From: Nitrosovibrio sp. Nv4
GTDB lineage: Bacteria; Pseudomonadota; Gammaproteobacteria; Burkholderiales; Nitrosomonadaceae
DNA: 64,000 nt
Assembly (NCBI RefSeq): GCF_900215485.1
Contig: NZ_OCMZ01000002.1
Span: 868,001 to 932,000, forward strand
Direction: 5' to 3'
Shown here: positions 39,491 to 48,433 of the stretch, piece after piece
How positions within the stretch are numbered: position 1 is the first letter of the stretch
How the letters are laid out: each line of letters begins with the position of its first letter
The notes under the pieces: model-generated
What the model was told of the DNA's origin: nothing
What the model saw: the letters and a program-made list of their open reading frames with translations, nothing else
Databases searched by the model: none
Made by a program: the position numbers and the translations under genes

Positions 39491-41272
39491 CTAGACACCT
39501 CCAGGTATATGTGTGCGTGAAATGCGCGTCAACTTTGCAATTTGCTCAATGGGAATTTTCGGCGTGCGATCCGCACAGAGCAATCCGTTCGCTTCCTGAA
39601 AAGTATCAGCAAACTGGGTGTAGCAAAAACCGCTGAAGAGCGCGGTATGAATGATCGTGAGCATCAGGTCGCCATACATCCGCGCGAATTCATCGGCGTC
39701 TGTGGCCTCCGTGTAGCCCCACGAATGCTCGACGCCCGGCTGTGGACACATGGCGAAAGCAATGCCGCCGAACTCGGTCAGCATAATCGGCTGACCCCGA
39801 TGCGGATAGCCGTCGAGCGTCAGAATCCGGCCGCCCGGCCGCCTCCGGTCGAATAACTGCTCGGGTTGGACCTCTGCGCCATAACGCTGACGCAGGTGCT
39901 CGATGTTAGCGTCGTAATCGTGAATGCCGATGATGTCGGTGGCGCTGCTTTCCCAGCCGTCGTTGCCGATTACGGGGCGAGTGGCGTCCAGCGTTTTAGT
40001 CAGATGATACAGCGCTTCGACAGCGTGGCGCTGTTTGCCCACCGCGGTTAGTTCGGGTACGCCCCAGGATTCGTTGAAAGGAACCCAAACGATAATGCAG
40101 GGGTGGCTGTAGTCACGCTCGATAACCTCTGTCCACTCGCGCACCGTCCTTTTGATAGCACTGCGCGTAAAACGATAGGCCGAGGGCATTTCTTCCCACA
40201 CCATGAGTCCCAGCCTGTCCGCCCAGTAGAGATATCGCGGATCCTCGACCTTTTGATGCTTACGCACGCCGTTGAATCCCATCGCCTTCGCAAGCTCCAC
40301 ATCTCGCCGCAACGCGTCGTCGCCGGGCGCAGCCAGCAGGGTATCGGGCCAATAGCCCTGGTCAAGCACGAGTCGCAGGGTATATGGCCGTCCGTTGAGC
40401 ATGAAGCGGTCGCGCAGAATATGCACTGATCGCAGTGCGGTGTACGAAGTGAATTCGTCCACCACCTCTTCACCTCGCATGAGCCGCACGGTCGCATCGA
40501 GCAATGTCGGACGTTCGGGGCTCCACAGCAATTCATTGCGATAATCATCGATACCGGGGTCGGACAGCACAATGAGCCGGTCGACTTCGCGGTCCACCAC
40601 CTGGTAACGGTCATGCGCAAGCAGCTGCTCGCCATTCCGCAGGCAGACATCCACAGTAAGGTCGGCGGCGCACTCTCCTATGACCCGGGCCTCAAAACCG
40701 ATGGCGTACGTCTCGACCTCGGGCGTCCACCGGATTTTTTCAATATAGTTATCCGGCACCCGCTCTATCCAGACTGTCTGCCAGATTCCCGTCGTTCGCG
40801 GATACCAGATAGCATGAGGCTCCAGTTGCCAATCCTGCTTGCCGCGCGGCTTGGCCAGCTCATGCGGGTCGTCATCCACTTGCACCGTCACCCTCTGGCT
40901 CCCTGACGAGTTCAGCATGTGAGTGATATCTGCCCAGAAAGGCGTGTGCCCGCCTTCGTGCGTGACAGCCAGACAGCCATTGATCCATACTCGCGCCGCG
41001 TAGTCCACCGCGCCGAACCGCAGAATCACGCGGCCGGGAGATGGCTCGCAGTCGAAGTCCCGCTCGTACCAGCACAGCGGGTGAAAGCCTCGATCGCCGA
41101 TCCCGCTCGCTTCAGATTCGGGCGGAAAGGGCACGGTAATCCTTAATGGCCAGGTCTTGATTTGGGAAGGCAGCGCAAACTCGCGCGCGTCGTCATAGCA
41201 AAAACGCCACGTGCCGTTGAGCGAAGTCCAGTTCGAGCGCTGCATCTGTGGCCGGGGGTAGGCGAACTCCAA
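39491..41272 (-). CDS. Glycoside hydrolase family 2 enzyme
   Basis: A 593-residue GH2 glycosidase, the size and layout (sugar-binding domain, immunoglobulin-like domain, TIM barrel) of beta-galactosidase/beta-glucuronidase relatives. The acid/base Glu is in VPFNESWGVPEL and the nucleophile Glu in LTEFGGIAFA. No signal peptide is seen, so it is probably cytoplasmic. The only usable start is a TTG at 41272, supported by AGGAG seven bases upstream and an in-frame TAG just before. It leads the operon with galT, galK and a dehydrogenase, so beta-galactosidase is the most economical guess; beta-glucuronidase or mannosidase cannot be excluded from sequence. Confidence 0.9.
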   Translation of the reverse strand: MEFAYPRPQMQRSNWTSLNGTWRFCYDDAREFALPSQIKTWPLRITVPFPPESEASGIGDRGFHPLCWYERDFDCEPSPGRVILRFGAVDYAARVWINGCLAVTHEGGHTPFWADITHMLNSSGSQRVTVQVDDDPHELAKPRGKQDWQLEPHAIWYPRTTGIWQTVWIERVPDNYIEKIRWTPEVETYAIGFEARVIGECAADLTVDVCLRNGEQLLAHDRYQVVDREVDRLIVLSDPGIDDYRNELLWSPERPTLLDATVRLMRGEEVVDEFTSYTALRSVHILRDRFMLNGRPYTLRLVLDQGYWPDTLLAAPGDDALRRDVELAKAMGFNGVRKHQKVEDPRYLYWADRLGLMVWEEMPSAYRFTRSAIKRTVREWTEVIERDYSHPCIIVWVPFNESWGVPELTAVGKQRHAVEALYHLTKTLDATRPVIGNDGWESSATDIIGIHDYDANIEHLRQRYGAEVQPEQLFDRRRPGGRILTLDGYPHRGQPIMLTEFGGIAFAMCPQPGVEHSWGYTEATDADEFARMYGDLMLTIIHTALFSGFCYTQFADTFQEANGLLCADRTPKIPIEQIAKLTRISRTHIPGGV

Positions 41273-41460
41273 CGCACTTCTCCTCTAACAGGCATTTGCA
41301 AGCTCGTCACCGAGACCAGCGGCATCGGGTTGCATCCGCCTTGACTTATGCCATGCGATGACTATGGCTTACGTTTCCTACCGCGAATACTGCGGCGAAT
41401 ACTGCGGTCGGGGGAAGCACTGGTATCCCGCAGACAAACGGTATCGATCAGGCAGGTAAT

Positions 41461-41476
41461 CATACTATCCCAGTCT
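41461..41476 (+). repeat. Direct repeat, integrase-associated (copy 1)
   Basis: The 16-mer CATACTATCCCAGTCT. The same 16-mer occurs twice more at 43342-43357 and 43366-43381, each time just upstream of integrase 5' sequence. It may be an attachment-site core; the host site is not a tRNA gene here. Confidence 0.65.
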
Positions 41477-41503
41477 CAAATGTGGGTAGAAGCGAGCGTA
41501 GAG

Positions 41504-41660
41504 ATGAGACGTCGAATGTTTAGATTATCAGTAAAAGAAGCAGTTAACAAGAAAGCCCGGCTACTACTGTGACGCGGTGAGCCGTATCTCCAGGTAAGTG
41601 ATTCCGGCAGCAAGTCTTGGATCTTCCGCTTCACCTTGAGTGGCAAAGTGAGGTTCAAGA
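41504..41660 (+). pseudogene. Truncated, frameshifted integrase 5' fragment
   Basis: The segment from the ATG at 41504 is a near copy of the first part of the integrase gene at 43409: MRRRMFRLSVKEAVNKK against MRRRISRLSVKEVVNKK, then a short deletion causes a frameshift and a TGA, after which the homology resumes in another frame (matching the CTGTATCTCCAG and GGATCTTCCGCT portions) and fades near 41660. The 5' flank, including the 16-bp repeat at 41461, is also shared. It is a decayed or incomplete copy left by duplication or a prior integration. No intact product is expected. Confidence 0.8.
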
Positions 41661-41759
41661 ACCTATTGTTGGGCCTTGGCTTTGCAATTTCGGTTGCGAT
41701 GAGTTCTGCAGTCTGAGCGATGAATGGCTCATAAAACTTGGGAGATGTGCGGCAGCAAC

Positions 41760-42344
41760 TTACTCCTGATTATCATGTTCTGCCTGCGGCGGCACTTGCT
41801 CCCAGTCACCGGGGCATTCCTTCACCTCGGGATAGTAACCTTCCGCTTCCCGGCAGTAATACCAATTATTAGTTTGCGGTTCAGGAGCCCACTGGGAGAT
41901 GTCTTTTTTTTCGACATACACGACGCCCGGTTGAGTGGGCCGGAAACCTCCGGGGGAATATCCATAATACGGCGCTGGCGTATAGCCGAAGGCACCAAAG
42001 CCGAAAGCCGGGCCGAACCCATACGCGGGCCATCCGTGGATAATATGGGTATGATGGCCTATTCCGTGGTGTCGATGACCGCCGTGATGGCCATGTCCAT
42101 CGGGACGCCCGTCTTTATCCCGGTCCTCTCCTTGATGATCATCCTGTCCGCCATCATCATCTTCCATGCCGTCGCTGTCAGTGTCGCTGTTAGCGCCTTC
42201 GTCCCCCGCGTCGTCCCCTCCGCCATCAAACCCTCCATCGAACCCGCCATCATCCCCGTCAAAAGCTATTGCCGCTCCCCCGAGGATCAGCCCGAGCAAG
42301 GCGACGATCAAGCATGAAAAACATAATAGTTTGAGCTTTTTCAT
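41760..42344 (-). CDS. Exported Asp/Gly- and His-rich protein
   Basis: A 194-residue exported protein: signal peptide (MKKLKLLCFSCLIVALLGLIL, to about residue 27), an acidic low-complexity stretch of FDGG/DDGG repeats (about 28-85), a His-rich stretch (HGHHGGHRHHGIGHH), then a Gly/Pro/Tyr-rich middle and a compact C-terminus with two Cys (WYYCREAEGYYPEVKECPGDW). That C-terminal pattern, YYC...GYYP...CP..W, recurs in small exported proteobacterial proteins of unknown function. The His/Asp runs could bind metal, which is inference. The opposite-strand frame at 41724-42317 is a shadow. It lies between the integrase fragment and the intact integrase. Confidence 0.7.
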   Translation of the reverse strand: MKKLKLLCFSCLIVALLGLILGGAAIAFDGDDGGFDGGFDGGGDDAGDEGANSDTDSDGMEDDDGGQDDHQGEDRDKDGRPDGHGHHGGHRHHGIGHHTHIIHGWPAYGFGPAFGFGAFGYTPAPYYGYSPGGFRPTQPGVVYVEKKDISQWAPEPQTNNWYYCREAEGYYPEVKECPGDWEQVPPQAEHDNQE

Positions 42345-43337
42345 GGCAGCGCTGGTTTAAGCCTGTTATGCGTGGAGCTCCTATGACCAGGAAAGGTCGT
42401 AATAATTACGAGCAGCGCGAATATGAATATGAGTACGGGCGCGCTTCAACTTCATTAACGCGCGGCTCGGCTGTTCGATGACAGCGACAGCTTGCTCGGA
42501 CTGGTCAGTGGTTGGGAACCGAGCCGGGAGTGGAAATTCTACTAAGAGCGGGCTGATTGGTTCGGCTATGCCTTGCCGTCCTGATGAGTTGGTTAGAGTA
42601 CAGAACTAAAAGCGCTTCAAAACCGCTCTGGGTTAAAGCAGACCACCGACAAAACGGTGGAGAAACTTTCGATGCTCTCAGATACTATGAATAGCTGCGG
42701 GACTACTGGGCAATGAGACTGATTACTAGTGACGGATCACCGAGTCAGAACCAAACCTTTCCTCCATGGCGCTGAAGAGTCATGAGAACGCAGGAGCGGT
42801 ATTTACGAGCACCTGGAGAAAGAAGATCAGGTCTGCTTCTACAATGCCAGTCTCATCAGTCGAGATTTCGAAAGGGTATTCGGTAACGCCTCTTACTGCA
42901 TGGAATGAAAAAACGAGCCGACAATCGGAACCGAGCTATTCGAAAGCCGGAGTTCCCCTGGGGATACTTGGAAGAGCATGGCACACTCGACTTTGTCGCA
43001 GGGGAAATATTTTCAACATAGCGGGCATTCTTTGACAGCAAAATACTTTGCCAAAAAGATGCACTTCAAAAGGCTACGATGTCTTTTATGGATTCGTTGA
43101 CGGGATGGTTTTTAAGTCATCACAGGGCCAAAGTAGCCAGTTGTTTGGGGGGATGACCATTCTTTTACTGAGCTGACTCCAAGTGCCCGACCTGCGGTTT
43201 GCAAAGATCAATATAGTAGGATTCAGTGGCGGAGAGAGAGTCCTCCAGACTGCTGTTCTGTCATATCCCAGCAAGTCTCGTAAACCCTTACCCAGCTTAG
43301 CTTTCACTTCATTTTTTGTATTGACGTGTTTCAGGTT
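42345..43337. other. Nearly 1 kb of decayed sequence before the integrase
   Basis: No intact gene. Between about 42760 and 43060 the plus strand has successive open pieces in two frames (one around HLEKEDQVCFYNASLIS, another beginning MKKRADNRNRAIRKPE) that read like protein but are cut by stops. I could not name a family. This looks like decayed coding DNA from an earlier insertion rather than a regulatory region. Confidence 0.45.
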
Positions 43338-43385
43338 GTCTCATACTATCCCAGTCTAAAAGTCTCATACTATCCCAGTCTAAAA
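43338..43385 (+). repeat. 24-bp tandem repeat upstream of the integrase
   Basis: Two identical 24-bp units head to tail (43338-43361 and 43362-43385), each containing CATACTATCCCAGTCT. The second unit ends 23 bp before the integrase ATG. A third copy of the core lies at 41461. The arrangement fits repeated use of one integration site. Confidence 0.75.
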
Positions 43386-43408
43386 TGTAGGTAGAAACGA
43401 GGGTAGAA

Positions 43409-44602
43409 ATGAGACGACGTATATCTAGGTTATCAGTAAAAGAAGTGGTTAACAAGAAAGAAGCTGGGTACTACTGTGATGGCGGTGGACTGTATCTCCA
43501 GGTGAGCGATTCAGGCAGCAAGTCGTGGATCTTCCGCTATTCCTTGAACGGCAGGAACCGGCATATGGGGTTAGGTCCATTTCATACCGTATCTCTTGCT
43601 GATGCACGTCACGCTGCCGTCCTCTGCCGCCAGTCGCTACTGAAGAAGATCGACCCCATCACAGCGCGAGATGCTGAGCATGCCCGGCAATCGCTTGAAG
43701 CTGCAAGATCGATGACTTTCTCAGAGTGTGCCACTGCCTATATCAAAACCCACCGCTCCAGCTGGAGAAACGTAAAGCATGCCGATCAATGGGCCAATAC
43801 GATCAAGACCTATTGTGGGCGGGTGATTGGACCATTGTCCGTACAGGAAGTGGATACGGGATCGGTCATGAAAGTGCTTGAGCCCATCTGGACCGAAAAG
43901 CCTGAGACGGCAAGCCGCTTACGCGGACGAATTGAATCGGTACTTGATTGGGCCACGGTCAGTGGTTATCGCGAGGGGGAGAATCCCGCGCGTTGGCGAG
44001 GACACCTGGAGAACCTGCTTCCCTCGCTTAACAAGAAACTGCGGGTGAAACATCACCCCGCTCTTCCCTTCAATCAGATCGGTGAGTTTATGGAATCACT
44101 CCGGCTACAGGAAGGCGTTGCAGCCAGAGCACTGGAGTTCCTTATCCTTACTGCAGCACGGACCGGCGAGACGATTGGGGCAAGGTGGGAAGAGTTTGAT
44201 CTGAAGGCAGGAATCTGGACTATTCCAGCTTCGCGCATGAAAGCTGGCGTAGAACACCGTGTGCCCTTATCGACGAGAGCACTGGAAATTATCCAGGGAC
44301 TCCGCGAGATCAAGCAGAGCGACTACATATTTCCGGGGCAGAAGGAAGGTAAACCACTAACCAACATGGCGATGCTGGAACTGCTCAGGCGCATGGAAAG
44401 GACTGGCTTGACGGTACATGGCTTTCGCTCATCGTTTCGCGACTGGGCCTCAGAGTGTACAAATTTCCCACGAGACGTGTGCGAGATGGCACTGGCTCAC
44501 ACGATAGCTAATCAGGCTGAAGCAGCGTATCGCCGTGGGGACTTGGTCGAGAAGCGACGGAATTTGATGAGAGAATGGGAAGCTCATTGTAAGACCCAGT
44601 AA
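43409..44602 (+). CDS. Tyrosine-type site-specific integrase
   Basis: A 397-residue tyrosine recombinase of the P4-phage/DUF4102 group. It has the N-terminal integrase arm (RLSVKEVVNKKEAGYYCDGGGLYLQV), a core-binding domain (about 100-200) and a catalytic domain with Arg251 (AARTGETIG), His337-x-x-Arg340 (HGFRSS) and Tyr374 (EAAYRRGDLVEKR). It should integrate or excise a genomic island. Direct repeats precede it and the Tc locus follows at 45110 on the opposite strand. The gene looks intact. The 3' side of the element, and thus its extent, is outside the window. Confidence 0.93.
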   Translation: MRRRISRLSVKEVVNKKEAGYYCDGGGLYLQVSDSGSKSWIFRYSLNGRNRHMGLGPFHTVSLADARHAAVLCRQSLLKKIDPITARDAEHARQSLEAARSMTFSECATAYIKTHRSSWRNVKHADQWANTIKTYCGRVIGPLSVQEVDTGSVMKVLEPIWTEKPETASRLRGRIESVLDWATVSGYREGENPARWRGHLENLLPSLNKKLRVKHHPALPFNQIGEFMESLRLQEGVAARALEFLILTAARTGETIGARWEEFDLKAGIWTIPASRMKAGVEHRVPLSTRALEIIQGLREIKQSDYIFPGQKEGKPLTNMAMLELLRRMERTGLTVHGFRSSFRDWASECTNFPRDVCEMALAHTIANQAEAAYRRGDLVEKRRNLMREWEAHCKTQ

Positions 44603-45109
44603 CGTGTCACCTAGGTGCGCGTATGCGGTCTTGCGGTTCGATGAGGACAGGAGTAGTAAAATGAATATATGCGGTCAACTGACGGTACTGATAAATTCTT
44701 AAGCTTCACGCGCTGCCGTCGCTTGAGAGTAGCAGTTTCCTTCAAGCGTTCACTGTAAAACACGGCGGGATAATCCATGATCAAGAAGTAAAATAAAAAC
44801 CATTAATAAGAATATGGGACTTACTATCTAAAATCGCGGCAACATTTAACGCTACATCACCAGAAGAATTTCTATTATCAAACAAATTTATATAACCAGC
44901 GGGGCGACAAGACGAGTGGAAACTATCTCAAGCTATCGCGCACCTCAAGTTATCCCTACATTTACAACTAGCGCCTGTTAACACTTTTAAAGTAACCACT
45001 TGACGTAAGCAGTTATCTAGAATGCTCGGACCAGAAGAAAACTTTTATAACAATAATATGGGCAATTGTGTTAACAGGCCGTAGACTAATTCCCCGAAAA
45101 GATGTCCAC
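44603..45109. other. AT-rich spacer between integrase and Tc locus
   Basis: About 500 bp without a gene, noticeably AT-richer than the flanks. It contains a 12-bp perfect inverted repeat, GCCTGTTAACAC at 44973-44984 and its complement at 45068-45079, framing a 107-bp unit that may be a miniature mobile element. No strong terminator for the convergent integrase or tcA2 genes was seen. Confidence 0.45.
44973..45079. repeat. 107-bp unit bounded by 12-bp inverted repeats
   Basis: Ends are GCCTGTTAACAC and GTGTTAACAGGC, perfect over 12 bp; the 83-bp interior has no reading frame. No clear target-site duplication was found flanking it. MITE-like in shape, unproven. Confidence 0.5.
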
Positions 45110-48100
45110 TTACGTCTCATCAGCTTGCCAATCGACGACTATCCACAGATCCTCAAGCGTGTTGGATTCAAATTGCAGCTCATAGTCCCCGCTCACCTGC
45201 AGCGCGTTTGACGCAAAGGTCATCCCATTCCCAAGAGCGACCTTGCCGCCGAGCGAGCTGCCGTTTCTTCGCAACTCGACCTCTCCGTCGGCAGTGCCCG
45301 AGAAGAATAGATGCAAGCGCTTTGGCTGCACAGTGACCTCCTCCATCCGGAACGGGAAATGATAGGGTGCAAGTGAGAATTTCAACATGGGGCGGCCTTC
45401 TCCCTCCGAACGCTGACGCTTGAACCCAGCCCATTCAGTGCCAAACTCGTGCCTCATCGAGAAGACCCGCGCAGCGTGCGCCTCCAGCCACCGTTTTGCG
45501 CTCTCCTCGGCTTTCGCGCGATCTCCGTCTGGACGAGCCGTGTAGCGCATGGTGAGCACCACGTCGGCGATCGTATCGTAATCGAACGACGGCGGTTGTC
45601 CGAGCAACTCCAAAGACCAGGCGCTAATCACGCCAGACCCCTCAAACGGAAGGTAGCGCTCGTCGCGCAGGTTGGCCTCGAACAGACCGGCGTCCGCCTG
45701 CCCGGTGCTCGTTACAACTGCCTTCACCGCCGACTGATAGGGAGTAAAGTTCGCATCATCACTCCGCGGATCATTGCCATAGCCTGCGGCGGAGCGCCGT
45801 ACGAAGCTTTCTCCCAAAGTCAAAGCGCAATTCACACTTGCGTACGGCCCTGTTACACAGGGAATGGACAGTGCCACGGATTTGATACGTCGGAAGCTAT
45901 GTCCCGGGCAATCAAGGTCGAACAACTGCTCGGACAACTCGATCTGACATTTACCAGATTGGCGCAATGCTATGAGCTGTAGCGGGAACCACTCGCGCAA
46001 GCTAATATGCCGGGTAAGTTCGTACTCGCGTCGATTGCGTTCCTCGAACGAGAGCTCGAGTCGTTTGAGGTCGAACCAGAGCCGCTCCCCCGCAAAGAGC
46101 CCCTCCTTCCCGGCTAGGTAGCCTGTCTGGATGAAGTGCAAGCTGGAGTCTCCGAGTTCGTATTGCAGAGCGCTCTCGGCCTTGCGCGCGGTTTCAAGCG
46201 CGAGTTGGAAGCAGCGAGTGTGCAGGCCCTGAGCCTCGCGTTTCATCCACAGATAGAAATCCTCTGTCGTAGTCTTGCGCCGGTCGCCGCTTAACAGGTC
46301 CTGCTCGTTGGTGAGGAACTCAAGCACGTCTCTGGATTGTTGAACCTGCGTAAGGTGGTGTTCATGCTCGCGCTTTGCGATGTACTCACGAATCTCTGCG
46401 GAGCGATACTGTTTGTAGAGCTGCGTCAGCTCGCCGGCCGCCGCCTTGCGCTGCAGTGCCCACTCCTGTTCGCGGCGACCGAATGACGCCATGCGACCGG
46501 CCATGCTGGCCTTATGTCCGAGGCTACCTGCCGCGCCGCGAGCGATTCCGCCGAGGGCCTGAAACAACGGACCCAGATTGCGCCCGCCGATCCGCGCCGA
46601 CACCCCTGCCCCCATCGGTTTTGCCGCTGCTTCGACATCCGGGATCAGGTTCAGAAACGAGCCGATCGATTCGATGGCGAGAGCCACCTCCTGCGCGATC
46701 TGCGTAGCTTCGAGCAGATCCAGCTCGTGCGCTTCCTCGTCCGACACCTTGTGCCCACCGTCGCGGGAGCTGGTGCCGATGCGCACGTCCGGGTCTGCCG
46801 CGTCGACCGTGGGCTCGTCAAGCGAGGCGTTGCGCCCTTCGAACTGGGCTCGGTCAAAGTTTGCGTAGTCCGGGAGCTTGATCTGTCCGTCGTCGGTACC
46901 AAGAAGGCGGTGATAGTGACGAAAGCGTTGAAAGGTATTCTGGAGATTGACAGTAACGCCCTCCCGCGCCTTGATTGCCTCCTGCCACTGCGCGTATTTC
47001 ACGGTCTCGCCGAGATCCAGCATGCGGAGCTCGTGCCGAGCGCGCAGTACACCAAGCGTCTCGCCGTCCTTCTTTTCCAGCGCGGAAAGAATCTGCGAGC
47101 CCAGTGACTTCACCTCCTGCGCCAGCTCCATCGCCCGCTGTTGGATCACCTGAAAGCGCACCGGCAGAATGGCACCTGCGGTTCCAGCGATGATGGCTCC
47201 GACGTCCACGCCCGCAGCCACCGCGCGAGCGAGCATCGCCGGGTCGATCGGCGGAGCAAACAACGGCAACTGCCTGAAGATGCCCTGGAGGTTCAGGCTG
47301 TTCCGGATCTTGAATAGCCGGTCGCCGACCGTATCCCAGTAGCCAATCAGCTTTTCGTTGCGAGGCACGCAGAAATAGAGGCTCCGGCCGACGCTTTCAA
47401 GCACGGTCTGCTGCGTCCGGGCCTCCGCCTCAGGGGGCGGAGGAAACAAATCGAACGCGATCTCGGCTTCGAGCGCGACGGCGGCATTACCGAACTCGTC
47501 GAGCTTGTTCTTCAGACTCGCATAGGTCTGTTTGCGATTCTGGCCGCTGGCGGGCACCTGCTGCGGACGCGGTCCAAGGATATTCGCAGCCAGAACGTAG
47601 AGCTGCATCGCCTCATTTATGCTCTCTCGTGTGTCCTGCTGAAAGAGCGAATCACCCCAGGCGATGAGGTTGTCGAGGTATGCCATGACCGCTGCGTACA
47701 TGTATGCGGTGGGGCGCGTGCGTGCGACGAGATGCGGACGGAATGGACTGTCACGCCATGCCGCGATCGCGCGTACGGTGGCATCCCGCGCCAGCGGATC
47801 GTCACCCGTCGCGAGATTGAAAAGCACGTTTTCTACATGCTCGACCTCATCGACACGGAACGGCTTCACCTTCCAGAATCGCTTCGGCCCCTGCGCCGGA
47901 TTGGTGTTGTCGGTCGGATCGAAGATGTAGTGAAACCAGCGTTGTGCTTCGGCAAAACGGCCGTTTCGACTGAGGTGGAGACCGATCGTGTACGGCACGT
48001 GATAGAACAGCTCCCAGTTGTAGACCGAGTACGCGCCATTTTGGTAGTCGAAATCGAGGTCCTCGACCGGCAGCCCGTCTTCAGCTACAGTGGATCCCTC

Positions 48101-48433
48101 CTTGTGCGGGGCAACGACGGCCGTCACGTCGGAGCCGCATAGGGCAGGATCAACCCGCTCGATTACCTTGTTTGGCGCATAGTCCCTCTGGAAATACGTT
48201 CTGCGCAGATCGACCTCGGTGTCCAGGCGCTCCAAACCATCTATATCCTTGCCGATCAACTCGCTCATCAGCAGTTGCGCGTACGGATGCGTGTGCCCGC
48301 TGAACTTATAGACAAGCCGGCGAGCATGCTGGACGGAATGCGCGTACTTTCGCTCCTGGCTTACAATGCGCCACTGCGGGAGGCGTGCAGAATAGGTATC
48401 GAACGCGCCGTGAAAGATGCGTGAGTTGCTCAT
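45110..48433 (-). CDS. TcA toxin subunit, C-terminal half (pore and TcB-binding)
   Basis: A 1107-residue product matching the C-terminal half of toxin-complex A subunits. Early segments YSVYNWELFYHVPYTI and WFHYIFDPTDNTNP are hallmarks of the TcA family. The centre has long alpha-helical, coiled-coil-like stretches, and the hydrophobic segment GVDVGAIIAGTAGAILP near residue 410 could line the pore. From about residue 760 to the end (GYLAGKEGLFAGERLWFD, FDLDCPGHSFRRIKSVALSIPCVTGPY) is the TcB-binding region. Its ATG overlaps the stop of the upstream gene by 4 bp (ATGA), so the two halves are made together, as in split TcA systems. I infer a pentameric channel that moves the TcB-TcC cargo into a target cell. 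Confidence 0.85.
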   Translation of the reverse strand: MSNSRIFHGAFDTYSARLPQWRIVSQERKYAHSVQHARRLVYKFSGHTHPYAQLLMSELIGKDIDGLERLDTEVDLRRTYFQRDYAPNKVIERVDPALCGSDVTAVVAPHKEGSTVAEDGLPVEDLDFDYQNGAYSVYNWELFYHVPYTIGLHLSRNGRFAEAQRWFHYIFDPTDNTNPAQGPKRFWKVKPFRVDEVEHVENVLFNLATGDDPLARDATVRAIAAWRDSPFRPHLVARTRPTAYMYAAVMAYLDNLIAWGDSLFQQDTRESINEAMQLYVLAANILGPRPQQVPASGQNRKQTYASLKNKLDEFGNAAVALEAEIAFDLFPPPPEAEARTQQTVLESVGRSLYFCVPRNEKLIGYWDTVGDRLFKIRNSLNLQGIFRQLPLFAPPIDPAMLARAVAAGVDVGAIIAGTAGAILPVRFQVIQQRAMELAQEVKSLGSQILSALEKKDGETLGVLRARHELRMLDLGETVKYAQWQEAIKAREGVTVNLQNTFQRFRHYHRLLGTDDGQIKLPDYANFDRAQFEGRNASLDEPTVDAADPDVRIGTSSRDGGHKVSDEEAHELDLLEATQIAQEVALAIESIGSFLNLIPDVEAAAKPMGAGVSARIGGRNLGPLFQALGGIARGAAGSLGHKASMAGRMASFGRREQEWALQRKAAAGELTQLYKQYRSAEIREYIAKREHEHHLTQVQQSRDVLEFLTNEQDLLSGDRRKTTTEDFYLWMKREAQGLHTRCFQLALETARKAESALQYELGDSSLHFIQTGYLAGKEGLFAGERLWFDLKRLELSFEERNRREYELTRHISLREWFPLQLIALRQSGKCQIELSEQLFDLDCPGHSFRRIKSVALSIPCVTGPYASVNCALTLGESFVRRSAAGYGNDPRSDDANFTPYQSAVKAVVTSTGQADAGLFEANLRDERYLPFEGSGVISAWSLELLGQPPSFDYDTIADVVLTMRYTARPDGDRAKAEESAKRWLEAHAARVFSMRHEFGTEWAGFKRQRSEGEGRPMLKFSLAPYHFPFRMEEVTVQPKRLHLFFSGTADGEVELRRNGSSLGGKVALGNGMTFASNALQVSGDYELQFESNTLEDLWIVVDWQADET

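Noticed and set aside
41724-42317. 197-codon plus-strand frame
   Set aside because: Opposite strand of the Asp/His-rich exported protein, which has a signal peptide and a known tail motif.
46514-47107. 197-codon plus-strand frame in tcA2
   Set aside because: Shadow of the TcA coding frame in GC-rich DNA.
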